DNA of 64,000 bases from Przewalskia tangutica (taxonomy: Eukaryota > Streptophyta > Magnoliopsida > Solanales > Solanaceae). The position numbers and the translations under genes are program-made. Location: contig CM056733.1 in NCBI GenBank assembly GCA_029844215.1, positions 37,270,642 to 37,334,641 on the forward strand, read 5' to 3'. Shown here one piece after another: positions 11,071-21,662 of this stretch; the stretch's first letter is position 1, and each line of letters opens with the position of its first letter. A model generated the notes under the pieces. It did no database searches. It had not been told where the DNA came from and saw only the letters and a program-made list of their open reading frames with translations.

Positions 11071-14000
11071 TGTTATACCCCGTAGTTCCTGGGTATGTAT
11101 GCGAGGACGTACGTACGAGAATACGACAGAAAGATTGGAAAGGAAGAAAGAGGTGATTTCTCCACGGAAAAGTTTAGGTTTTGTGAAGGAAAAGGTTCGT
11201 TAATGGGAATTGGATTCCCATTTGGTATTCGGACTTCCGAAATATTAGAGAATTATGGAATTTTATTTTGGAAATGGTCACGTGGGGCCACTGAGAAATT
11301 TACTGATTTTGTGGGCCCACTTTGTTTTGAGATTTTGGCCATTGTGGATATTTTAAGATGTTTTATTTTGGGCCAATATGAGGTGACACGTGTCACCCCG
11401 CCAGTGGCTTCGCCGAATGGCATTTGTGCACAACACCGGTTAAGTCGTTTTTAAACGAACGTTTTATAACTTGCGAGGGAAAATTCGGCTATGTCTTTTC
11501 TTATTTTGCGGATTTTTCAGAGGCGGAACATTTTGGACCAACGAGAGGCGGCACTGGCACCCTCTCATTGGTGGGCAAGGTGGGCGGCTTGGACGATTTT
11601 GGGGGTGTCAAGTGGTAGATATTTTTGGTAGATATTTGTGAGGGTTTTAAGGAGTAGGGACTAGGGGGCACTTGGGCATATCTTGGCCTTACACTTGCTA
11701 TACACTTGGCTAGATCTTGGCCATTGGTTGGCCTTGGCTTGTGCTATAAATACCCCTCTCCTTTGATGAACTTCTTCATCCTAAATATTTCCTAAGTGTT
11801 AGAATCCTCCTCCCTTCCTTATGGTTCTCGTCCCTCCCCTTGTGGTAGAGCACCTCTCTAGGGGTGCTAGCCGAGTGTACTCACTAGCCTAGTTGCTTCA
11901 GATAATACCCCACTTTGTGGTGTAGAAATACTCTCAAAAGTATTGTTGTAATGCCCAAATTACCTTAGCCGTATACCTTGTTGTATTCTAAGGTTATACT
12001 ATCTGAAAAGCCGGAAATACTATTATACTTCCGTCAACCACAAACCGAAACCCTAGGAAAATCTCCATAGTCCGTTGGAGTATTGTGTAGAAGTTGGTTA
12101 GAACTTCTAAGGGTGGTTTAGAAGCGGGTCGAGCGCTCAAGTCGAGCTAAACGATTGCCCAGGATCGACTTTATACTTGGATAATTATGGGCTTATCGAG
12201 GTAATTATCTTGTCCCTCTATTGTAATTGGAAATTACATATTGTTAGAATATATAGTTGGAGTATACTATATATAGAACTGAACGTAGTTATTGGCAATG
12301 TCTTTTGACTTAAGCTGAATAATACTTACAGCAATGTCTTTGCGACTTAAGCTCAAGAATCGAATTTGTTTTACATGAGATCAGATGCAGGCTTGTGTAG
12401 CTTTTCGTGAAGTAGAATTGTACCGTTCGGGTTAGATGTATAACCCCTCGTTGGCTTCGTAGGCCTCGTTAAAGCGAGGAGATTTACGCTGTTGCGGGAG
12501 AGTCTTGCCAATTTCGGTAGAATGTTCTGCGATAAGGTCTAAATGTTAAAAAGCGCCTTGTGGCCTTATAGGTTGAAGTACTACGTATGGCGCGATCATC
12601 GGCTAAGGAGTAGCGGTTTGAAGTACTTGGAGCGTTTTGCTATTAGTCGATACTCGTCGCGAGGTATGTGAACCTTTCCTACCTCTTCTAGCATGATATG
12701 TGTGAACTATGTAATACGGTGAGACGATACGTGTGCTAAACGTATTTGATTGGTTTAAAACATAAAGTGTTACAACGGCTTTATGGGAAGTTGGTTATAA
12801 CAGCTTTATGTTGATAAGAAAGTACTTGTGGTCTTGAAAAGGTAACTGATTTGAACTATAACTGGCTTGTTATGTGTTAATAAAGAACTTGAAGTATTTC
12901 AAAAGATTTTTGAATCATTTCGAAAGAAGTAATATTTGGTTTTTGAAAACTTAAGAGTTATACTAGCTTTATGGGAAGTTAGGTATAACGGCTTAAGAAT
13001 GTTTTACTGATTTCGGGAATCGTAATGTATCGACAAACCATCGCAGCGTTAATAAGGAAATGTTTTGAATAATTAAGTATTATTAAAACCAAAGAAACTT
13101 CCATCCGCATAGAAGCTAAGATGAGACAAAATGATATTTCCTAGATCATGGTCGTAATAAGATTGTTATAAACAAGATATCCTACTCACATATAAGGCTT
13201 ATGTTTCTCAGTTGTTTAAAGGAGAATTATATTCTTAAATGAATAAGACTATGAACTACTTAACCCTTTCTAAAAATGAGAAACTTGAACATTGGAAATT
13301 AGGCAAACTTGAACATTGGAAAAGAATGTTGCTACTTGATTTTACAAAGAGAAGTAATTGATTTACTTTAAAAAGATAATCACTCTATTTTCATATACTA
13401 CGTATTGTGTGACTTTTGTGATGTAACGTATCTTTTAAGAGTTAATGTATGAAGTACTTTGGGGATAAAACCCGATCTTGTTAATCATATAGTAGAAGGG
13501 ACCTTGTGTGAACAACTTGATTGTATTGGTTTGTGATAGCCTTGTAATACTTTCTTGATTGCTTTGATAAGTAAACATGTTAGGATGCTACGTGTGTTAG
13601 TGTCTTGTGATGTTTGGGTAAAGGGGTTTCTTGATTGCGCTTATTAACTATCGTCGTTATGATAGTATCGTGGCATTCATCTCTTGAGATGATTCCGGTT
13701 AAGCGCCCTCCGTCTGGGGTAGACTCAGCGGTCGATGGACCCATGATTCGAGAATACCTCACGCAGTCGGGGCCTATCGCGAGCTACGAGTTCCGTGTTA
13801 GTGTCGTCCTTTACGGGCACGCGTCCATGGCCATGCATCTGCGAAGTCGGGACGATTACGGGGAGTAGCTACCCTCGATCTGGGAATACCTCTACGCGGG
13901 CGACGAGATTGGCCTACGCGAGTGCGGGAGTTCCAGGTTAGACGCGCATATCGATCTCGCGCGCAAGTGGCCGCTTTGATCATGTGACGGCCTAGACAGA

Positions 14001-14764
14001 TCTTATGATACGCTTCATGACCTTGTTGGTACCGTGGGTTTTAGTAGTCGGCTATGCCTTCGCATTTACCCGTCAGACAGATATTATGACACAGGTGGGA
14101 CCCGGTGTTCATGCTGTTCCATGGTGCTTTTATATCATAGCCAGCGATGAGGAAGGTATTCCAGGCATGATTGATGTTGTGGCCCGAGACCCATTGTTAT
14201 ACTTGAGTGATGACTTGAGGCGCGAGTCCCTAACTTGACATGATCGCTTTGTTGTAATCGTAGTTTGGTTATCATACATTGTCTCCTCGCTTTATATGAT
14301 CGCTATGATTTCATTTACGATTATGTATCTTCATTTCACATACTGGTACTGTTGATCGACCTCTCTGGGCCGCGTTCATGCCGCAGTTGAGGTACACGGC
14401 CGTTGATCCTAGCTCGTGGTCACGATTGCGTTTGGGAAGCTCCGTTTCTCGGAGGCTTATCTTCGTATAGTCCCCGCTGTCGTAGTGCTACATTCAGGGT
14501 ATGGCGGCCCCGTCCGCCGTTGTTGTCATATCTTTCGTAGAGTGCAGTAATCGTTGTGGGCAGGGTTGTAAAAAGGATTAAACTGTTCATGTTGAAAAAG
14601 TTGTCATTTTTATATATGCCGAAAGGCAAGTTTTTCTCAGATCATTGTTTCATATTTCATAATATGTCTTGTATCGTTTTATGTTCCGCTGATTACTCTG
14701 ATGTTGTATCACTAGGGTGCCCGGGGTAAGGCACCAGTCACGGGCCCGGGATCGGGTCGTGACA
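11071..14764 (+). repeat. 3' LTR of P
   Basis: 3694 nt, starting TGTTATACCC and ending gtcgtgaca. TATA at 11744-11753 and G-box core at 11387-11392. It matches the 5' LTR base for base over long runs; most differences are short gaps at CAG, CTG and CCGG. Confidence 0.92.
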
Positions 14765-14769
14765 TATAG
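14765..14769. repeat. Target site duplication TATAG, right copy (element P)
   Basis: Perfect repeat of 5239-5243. Confidence 0.9.
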
Positions 14770-17245
14770 TTACTATTCCAAAATACCTTGGCCCAAATAC
14801 CTTGTAGTATTCCAAGGTTACACCTATACTAAAAGCCCAGAAATACTACTATACTTCCCTTCAGTCACAAAACGAAACCCTAAGGAAAATCTTCACATTT
14901 GGTTGAAGTATTAAGAAGAAGTTGCGTAGAACTTCTAAGGGTTGTTTGGAGCGGGTTGGAGCACTGAGTAGAGCTAAACGCTTTCGTGATCGACATTAAA
15001 TCTTGGATAATTTTGGGCTTATCGAGGTAAATACTCTTGTCCTTATATTGTAATTGGAAATTACATACTGTAGTAGTATAGAAATGAATATAAGATTCAT
15101 AGAAGAGTATTGAACTGTAATAGAAGGATATTACAGAAAAGACTTGAACTGAAATCACATCAGAAGAATATTAAAGTAGAAGATTGGATCATTTACATAG
15201 GATCGTATTCTGATGAGACTTGTGAAGTTTGACTGCAGGGAAGTCTTGCCCAATTTTCCGTATAATCTTGTATCTAGATTTATTCTACCGAGTAGTCTAG
15301 ACATTGATAGACTTGTATAAATGTTATAGGTTGGAGTACTGCGAGTAGCATATTCTACTCGAAGGGTGGAAAAGGCTAGCAGGATTACAGTACTTTGGAG
15401 TTATTTGCTAATAGTCGATAATCGTCGCGAGGTATGTGATTCTTCCTATCCTCTTGAGCATGATATTTTAAAAGGAATATATTTAGTACGGTAGACGTAC
15501 GTGTGTTAACTGAACGTAGTTTTACGGCAATGTCTTTTGACTTAAGCCTGAATAATAAGAATCTTGAAGTATTTCAAGAGAATTAAGAAACCTTTTTGAA
15601 AGAAGAGTAACACTTGGTTTTAAAAGTTTTAAGAGCTTAAGAGTTATACTAGCTTTATGGGAAATTAGGTATAACGACTTAAGAGAGATAAAAAGAATGG
15701 TTTATTGATTTTAGAAGTTAAGAGACTTGATCTTAAAAGATAAGAGACTTGACTTAATTAATTTAATATGAATTTTGTTAAAAAGTGTGAAACCTCATTC
15801 GTGAGTAATGAGTACTTGGTTTTTCAAAGGAATAATGTTTTTACTGATTTCTAAATCGAATAAGTATCGAACTAACCACCGCAGCGGCGTTAATAAAGGG
15901 AAATGTATTGACTAATTAAGTATTATTAAAACCAGTAGAAACCTCCATCTGCATAGAAGCTAAGATGAGACAAAATGATAGTACATTTCCTAGATCATGG
16001 CTGCTTTAATAAGATTGATTATGAACAAGAATAACCTACTCACATATAAGGCATATGTTTCTCAAATTATTTAAAGGAGAATTATATTCTTAAGTGATTA
16101 AGACTATGAACTACGAAACCTTTCGAAAATGAAAAACTTGAGTATTTGAAATTAGGCAAACTTGAAAGTTTGGAGAATAATGTTGTTACTTGATTTTTAC
16201 AAGGGGAAGTGTTTTGGTTTACTTAAAAAGATAGTCACTCTATTTTTATACTACGGGTATTGTGTGACTTTTGTGAAAGAAACGAATCTTTTAAAGAGTT
16301 AATGTATGAAGTACTTTGGGGATAAAAACCCGAACTTGCTAACATAAAGTAGAAAGTACCTTGTGTGAATAACTTGATTGTGTTGGTTTGTGATAGCCTT
16401 GTAATACTTTCTTGTTGATTTGATAAGTAAACATGTTAGGATGCTACGTGTGTTAGTATCTTGTGATGTTTGTGTAAAGGGGTTTCCCTTGTTGTGCTTA
16501 TGTTGTTTAACGATAAGCTGTTATGTTAGTATTATATCACTCACCTCTTGACATGATTTCGGGGGTTAAGCTTCCCTCCGATGCGGGGTAGAATCATACG
16601 GGTCTGTGTGACCTATGATTCGAGAATACCTCATGCGGGTCTGTGTGACCTATGCGGAGCTACGAGAGTTTCAGGTTAGTGTGCGGCCTTTGTGGTCATG
16701 CTGTCTATGTGGCCATGCGGACTGCGAGTCCAGGACGTTGCCGGGGAGTAGCTACCCTCGATGCGGGGAATACCTCATGCGGGCCATTGGAGTGGCCTAT
16801 GCGGAGCTGCGGGAAGTTCCAGGACTAGACGCGCATTAGATATCGCGCGCGAGTGGCGGCCGATCATGTGGCTTGCAGACAGATCTCATGATACAGTTTA
16901 TGACCTTGTTGGTACTGTGGGTTTTAGTAGTCGGCTATGCCTTCGTACTTACCCCGTACGGTTTTATTATGACATAAGTGGGACCTGGTGTTCATGTGTA
17001 TTCCTTGGTGCTTATATATAATAGAATGCCGGCAGTGAGGAAGGTATTCCACGGGCATGACTGATGATGTGGGCGTGAGACCCATAGTTATATTTGAGTG
17101 ATGACTTTGATGGCGTGAGTCCCTGACTTGACATGATTGCTGATTTATTGTGAACTGTAGTTTGGTTATCATACATGTCTCCTGCTTTATATAGACTACT
17201 ATGAGTTCATTTACAGTATTTTCAGTTTCACATACTTGATGCTTT
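14770..17245 (+). repeat. 3' LTR of X, piece 2
   Basis: Continues the X LTR after P. It matches the 5' LTR from 15307 (equal to base 1 of the window) to the point where S interrupts after ttcacatacttg. The GCGG-type degenerate tandem section is at about 16590-16870. Confidence 0.85.
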
Positions 17246-20200
17246 ATTATACCGTATTTCCAGTATGTACGTGAGGCGACGTCAAAAGTTTTTAGCCTTA
17301 AGTAGGCATAAGTGGTCTAAATTTGTGCACAACTAGCAAAGAATCGCTTTCCACGTAAACGCTTTCCAAACTTTGCGAAGGGAAAAATACGGCTATGTCA
17401 TTTATTATTTTTGTGGATTTTTCCGAGAGATAAAATATTTTGGACAACGAGAGGGTGACACTTGTCACCTCAGTGGACGGCAAATTGAGGCTCTGCACGT
17501 TTTTGTGCCTTTCTTTGGTCGGGGTTAGGTAGGATATTTTGTGTAGTAGATGGATAAGGACACATGGATAAATCCTCACCCTACACTTGCACACCACTTG
17601 TCTTGATCTTGGCCATTGGTTGGCCTATAAATACCCCTCTAATGCAAGACATTTCTTCATCCACACTTGTAAAAATCCAAGGCAAAAATCCCTCTCCCTC
17701 CCTCTTAAACCTCTCGTCCAAATCACCCCCTCGAGAGGCCCTCGGTGAGAAGTACCACGTACCTTGAAGCTCTCGTAAAATACCCCTCCTCCCTTGGTAG
17801 AAAAATACTTCTCCAAGTATTGTTATTATTCCAAAATACCTTGGCCCATATACCTTATAGTATTCCAAGGTTACCCCTATACTAAAAGCCCAGAAATACT
17901 ACTATACTTCCCTTCAGTCACAAAACGAAACCCTAAGGAAATCTTCATAGATGGTTGAAGTATTTGAGTAGAAGTTGGTTAGAACTTCTAAGGGTTGTTT
18001 GGAGCGGGTTGGAGCGCACGGAGTAGGAGCTAAACCTTGCTCAGGATCGACTTTAAACTTGGATAATTTTGGGCTTATCGAGGTAAATAATCTTGCCCCC
18101 CTATTGTAATTGGAAATTACATGTTGTAGTAATATATAGTTGAAGTATACTATATATAGAATGATTATTGAAAAGAATTGAACTGTAATTACATAGAAGG
18201 ATATTAAAGAAGAGAATTGGACTGTAATTACACTGTATAGAAGGATGTTAAAAGGAATTGAACTGTACTTACATAGGACTGTATTTACAGTAGACTTGTG
18301 TAGTTTTACTGTGAAGTAGAATTGTACACGTCCGGTTAGACGTGTAAACCCCCAGTTGGCTTGGTAGCCTCGGTAGAGGAGGAGATTTGAGTGGTTGCGG
18401 GGGGGAGGTGCTGCCGAATTTTCTGTAGAATATTCTACGAAGAGATCTATGAGTTGATAGACGTTTTATGGCCATTATAGGTGGAAATACTACGAGTAGC
18501 GTATTCTACTTGAAGAGTGGAAAAGGCTAGCAGGGTTACAGTACTGTGGAGCGTATTGCTAATTGTCGATAATCGTTGCGAGGTATGTGAACCTCTTCCT
18601 ATCCTTTCTAGCATGATGTTTTGTAAACTATGTAGCAGTGAGACGTCATACGTGTTAAATGAATTTGGTTGGTTTAAAACATAGGGTGTTATAATAGCTT
18701 TATGGGAAGTTAGTTATAACGACTCTATGTAGGTAAAAGAATGGTTTATTGATTGAAGAAGTTAAGAGACTTGATTTTGAAAGATAAGAGACTTAACTTA
18801 ATTGACTTGATATGAATTTTGTTGTGAAACCTCATTCGTGAGTAATGAGTACTTGGTTTTAATGAATAATGTTTTACTGATTTCGGGAATGAGAATAAGG
18901 GTCGAACAAACCACTGCAGCGCTAATAAAGGAAAATGTATTGACTAATTAATTATATGAAAACCAGTAGAAACCTCCATCTGCATAGAAGCTAAGATGAG
19001 ACAAAATGATATTACATTTCCTAGATCATGGCTGCTTTAATAAGATTGTTATAAACAAGAATAACCTACTCACACATAAGACATATATTACTCAACTATT
19101 TTAAAAGGAGAATTATGTTATTAAAAGATTAAGACTATGAACTATGAAACCTTTCGAAGGTAAGAAATGTGAATATTTGAAATTAGGCAAACTTGAACTT
19201 TGGAAAAGAATGTTGTTACTTGACTTTAAGAAGGAAAGTGTTTTGGTTTAAAAGAAGGGCATAATGTTACCTTAGTTGTTTTAAAAGGAACATATGGTAT
19301 TACCTTAATCTGTCTTAAAAGAGCGTTTAAATGTTATGACCACGATACCGCTGCTCATGGATGAACCGGAATGTATTTCACTCGACTACCGCGTTCACGG
19401 GATGAACCGAATGTATTTCACTCGACTCTGGCGTTTATGGGATGGACCGAATGTATTTCACTCGACTACCGCGTTCGAGATGAACCGAATGTATTTCACT
19501 CGACTACCGTTCATGAGATGAACCGGAATGTATTCCATCCGACTACCGAGTTCATGAGATGAACCGAATGTATTTCACGACTACCGAGTCCACGGATGGA
19601 CCGGAATGTATTCCACACGTTTATACCGAGCCCATGAGATAGGCCGGGAATGTATTCCATACGATGCGACACTGGGTCCATGAGATGGGACGAGACATGT
19701 TATACGTATCACACGATTTATACCTAGACTGCCGGCAGTGAGGAAGAAGTTCCACGGGCATGAGGGATGACTTGAGGGCGTGAGTCCCTGACTTGACGTG
19801 GATCGCTTTTATATTGTGAACCGTAGTTTTGTTATCATACATGTCTCTGCTTTATATAGATTATGATTTCATTTACGATTTTTCGATTTCACATACTTGG
19901 TACTGTTATCGACCTCCTTCGAAGCTGCGTTCATGCCGCATGTAGAGTACATGGCTGTTGATCCTCGCCAGGATCACGCTTCAGCGATTGGGAAGCTCCG
20001 TTTCTCGGAGGCTTATCTTTTGGTATGTTTCCACGAGTTGTAGGTTACGTACATTCGAGGGTATGGACGGGCCTGTCCCGCCATAGGTGTTGTTACATTC
20101 TTAAGTCCGTAATCTGCTGTGGCGTGGTTTGTAAAAGGGATGTAATCGCTCAAAAATTTCAGATATATGCAAGGCGCAACCGCTTTGTTGGCCTGTTTTA

Positions 20201-20313
20201 TTATCTTATCTCTTGTTTCATATCTGCATGTTTTATATTCCGCTGATTTCTCTGATGTATGACTACTTGGGTGCCCGGGTAAGGCACCATCCACGCCCCG
20301 AACGGTCGTGACA
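17246..20313 (+). mobile_element. Solo LTR S inserted in the X LTR
   Basis: A single 3.07-kb LTR begins at a damaged TGTTATACCGTATTTCC (the exact start is uncertain by a few bases) and ends cggtcgtgaca. No PBS, internal region or partner LTR follows; X LTR sequence resumes directly. The host site reads cacatacttg-gtactg in other LTR copies. Here gtact follows S at 20314-20318 and a corrupted version (atgct) precedes it, so the duplication was probably GTACT. Solo LTRs arise by recombination between the two LTRs of one element. TATA at 17625-17634. Confidence 0.75.
19336..19660 (+). repeat. Tandem repeat in LTR S, unit about 37-41 bp
   Basis: About eight units of the form gaaccgaatgtatttcactcgactaccg-(c/g)ttcatgagat. 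The same unit, reverse-complemented, makes the arrays in the three T LTRs (22310-22510, 37680-37880, 43355-43560). In X, P, N and N2 the corresponding LTR section carries a different GC-rich array. Confidence 0.8.
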
Positions 20314-20746
20314 GTACTGTATCGACCTCGCCCGGGGCTGCGTTCATGCCGCAGGTAGAGGTACACCAGTGTTGATCCTCGCTCTTAGGATCACAGTTCA
20401 GCGTTTTGGGAAGCTCCGTTTCTCCGGAGGCTTATCAGTGGTATAATCCCCTGTCGTTGTAGGTACTTACATTCAGGGCTATGGCGGGGCCCTGTCCCGC
20501 CATTGTTGTCATATCATTCTTAGAGGTCTGTAGTACTGTTGTGGGCAGAGTTTGTAAAAAAAGGATGTAACTGTTCGGATTTAAGTTTATTTATATATAT
20601 GCCGAAAGGAAACTTTTCTCAGATAACTGTTTTACACTTCACATTATTTCATGTCTTGTTTTATATTCCGCTGATTACTCTGATGTTGTATCACTAGGGT
20701 GCCCGGGGTAAGGCACCAGTCACGGGCCCGGGTTCGGGTCGTGACA
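20314..20746 (+). repeat. 3' LTR of X, piece 3 (stem-loop-rich end)
   Basis: Resumes at gtactgtatcgacc and ends gggtcgtgaca at 20746. It is the cleanest copy of the shared LTR end, with inverted repeats at 20374-20392, 20411-20433, 20481-20503, 20699-20716 and 20719-20745. Confidence 0.85.
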
Positions 20747-20953
20747 ATAGTTAAGAATAAGACTGGACCTTAAACGTCTGATGGAAATATGAGAATATGT
20801 CATGAACACATTAATACTGAGCTGAATACTGAACTGAATACTAAACTGAATTACTGAACTGAATAAGAGGTATGTATGTAATGGTTAGTTACCTTCAACA
20901 TGTTCTACTTGTTTTTCAAATAAGTGTGGATATCTGGACTCCATATCCTCTTT
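20747..20953 (-). other. Downstream (3' untranslated) part of element O
   Basis: AT-rich sequence with a short ctgaa(t/c)a-type repeat at about 20815-20870. No coding signal. It is flanked on the left by the end of X. Confidence 0.4.
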
Positions 20954-21657
20954 TTATTCCCATGTAGCCTCCTCAACCCTTTGATTTCTCCACAACACTT
21001 TAACTGAGGCAACTTTCTTAGTTCTCAACTTTCGAATATGACAATCCAAAATAGCCACTGGTATCTCCTCATATGTGAAATCATCCCTAACTGTAATGGA
21101 GTCTGTAGGGACAAACAACGACGGGTCCCTCACATACTTTCTCAATATGGATACATAAATTACTAGAACAATAACTAAGTCTTGTGGCAACTCAAGTTCA
21201 TAAGCCACTAGACAAACTCTCCTCAAAATCATGTAAGGTCCGATATATCTGGGACTGAGCTTTTCTTTAATTCCAAATCTTGTGAAACCTTTCATATGCA
21301 AAACTTTCAGGAAAAAAAACCATCAACTTGAAACTCCAAATCTCTACGCCTCACATTTGAATAGGACTTCTAGCGACTCTGAGATCCCAATTACCTTTAA
21401 AATCGCCCATATAGAGCTTCAAACGGTGCCATCTAGATACTAGCATGATAACTATTATTATAAGCAAATTCAGTGAGAGGCAAATACTCATCCCAAATAC
21501 CTTTAAAATTGAGAACACATGCCCTCAACATATCCTCAAGTGTCTGTATAGTTCAGTCTTCCGGGCTATCTGTCTGAGGATGAAAAGTTGTGCTGAGATT
21601 TACCTTGGTACCCAAACCTTTCTGTAAAGACTTTCAAAAGTGTGTTGTGAATTGAGC
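20954..21657 (-). pseudogene. Element O: integrase C-terminus with GPY/F module and chromodomain
   Basis: On the minus strand an open stretch of 115 residues (21301-20954) carries the GPY/F motif (S-P-R-Y-I-G-P-Y near residue 16, then A-Y-E-L) and a chromodomain (Y-E-E-I-P-V-A-I-L-D, then K-V-L-W-R-N ... E-A-T-W-E at the end). This pair defines chromoviruses: the chromodomain reads histone marks and steers integration into heterochromatin. Upstream (21302-21657) more integrase follows with frame breaks. The gene is cut at 21657 by T and resumes at 45841. Since GPY/F and chromodomain are in one frame, this end has kept more coding than the rest of O. Confidence 0.85.
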
Positions 21658-21662
21658 ACCAC
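21658..21662. repeat. Target site duplication ACCAC, left copy (block T)
   Basis: Repeated perfectly at 45836-45840, 24 kb away, just outside the outermost LTRs of T. Confidence 0.9.

Larger units (their letters stand above)
5244..14764 (+). mobile_element. Element P: complete non-autonomous LTR retrotransposon inserted in the 3' LTR of X
   Basis: Two 3.7-kb LTRs (5244-8921 and 11071-14764), a PBS, a 2.15-kb internal region, a PPT and a perfect 5-bp target duplication (TATAG) mark a complete insertion. Inside are a broken gag N-terminus, the shared non-coding module and an integrase C-terminal remnant, with no protease, RT or RNase H. LTRs make up almost 80% of its length. It must depend on proteins from another element, and N/N2 are the obvious relatives. 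The target was another member of the same broad family. Confidence 0.93.
1..20746 (+). mobile_element. Element X: non-autonomous Ty3/gypsy (chromovirus-derived) LTR retrotransposon, 5' end outside window, 3' LTR interrupted twice
   Basis: The element consists of a 5' LTR (1-2365, start missing), an internal region (2366-4654) and a 3' LTR in three pieces (4655-5243, 14770-17245, 20314-20746). The pairing is supported by length: base 1 matches base 15307, and from there the 3' LTR pieces sum to about 2372 nt against 2365 nt in the 5' LTR. A PBS follows the 5' LTR and a polypurine tract precedes the 3' LTR. The internal region is only 2.3 kb, with gag-end and integrase-end remnants and no protease, RT or RNase H, so X cannot move by itself. 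The five bases after its end are ATAGT; the matching left duplication is outside the window. Confidence 0.85.

Noticed and set aside
19336..19562. Repetitive peptide frames (N-V-F-H-S-T type) in S, and similar ones at 22251-22551 and 43276-43602
   Set aside because: They are translations of the 34-41-bp tandem arrays in LTRs; the frame is not kept between copies.
20695..20746. tRNA-like T-arm / Pol III B box (gggttcgggtc) at the LTR end
   Set aside because: No A box at a proper distance and no cloverleaf can be drawn; it is better explained as part of two inverted repeats at the LTR end.
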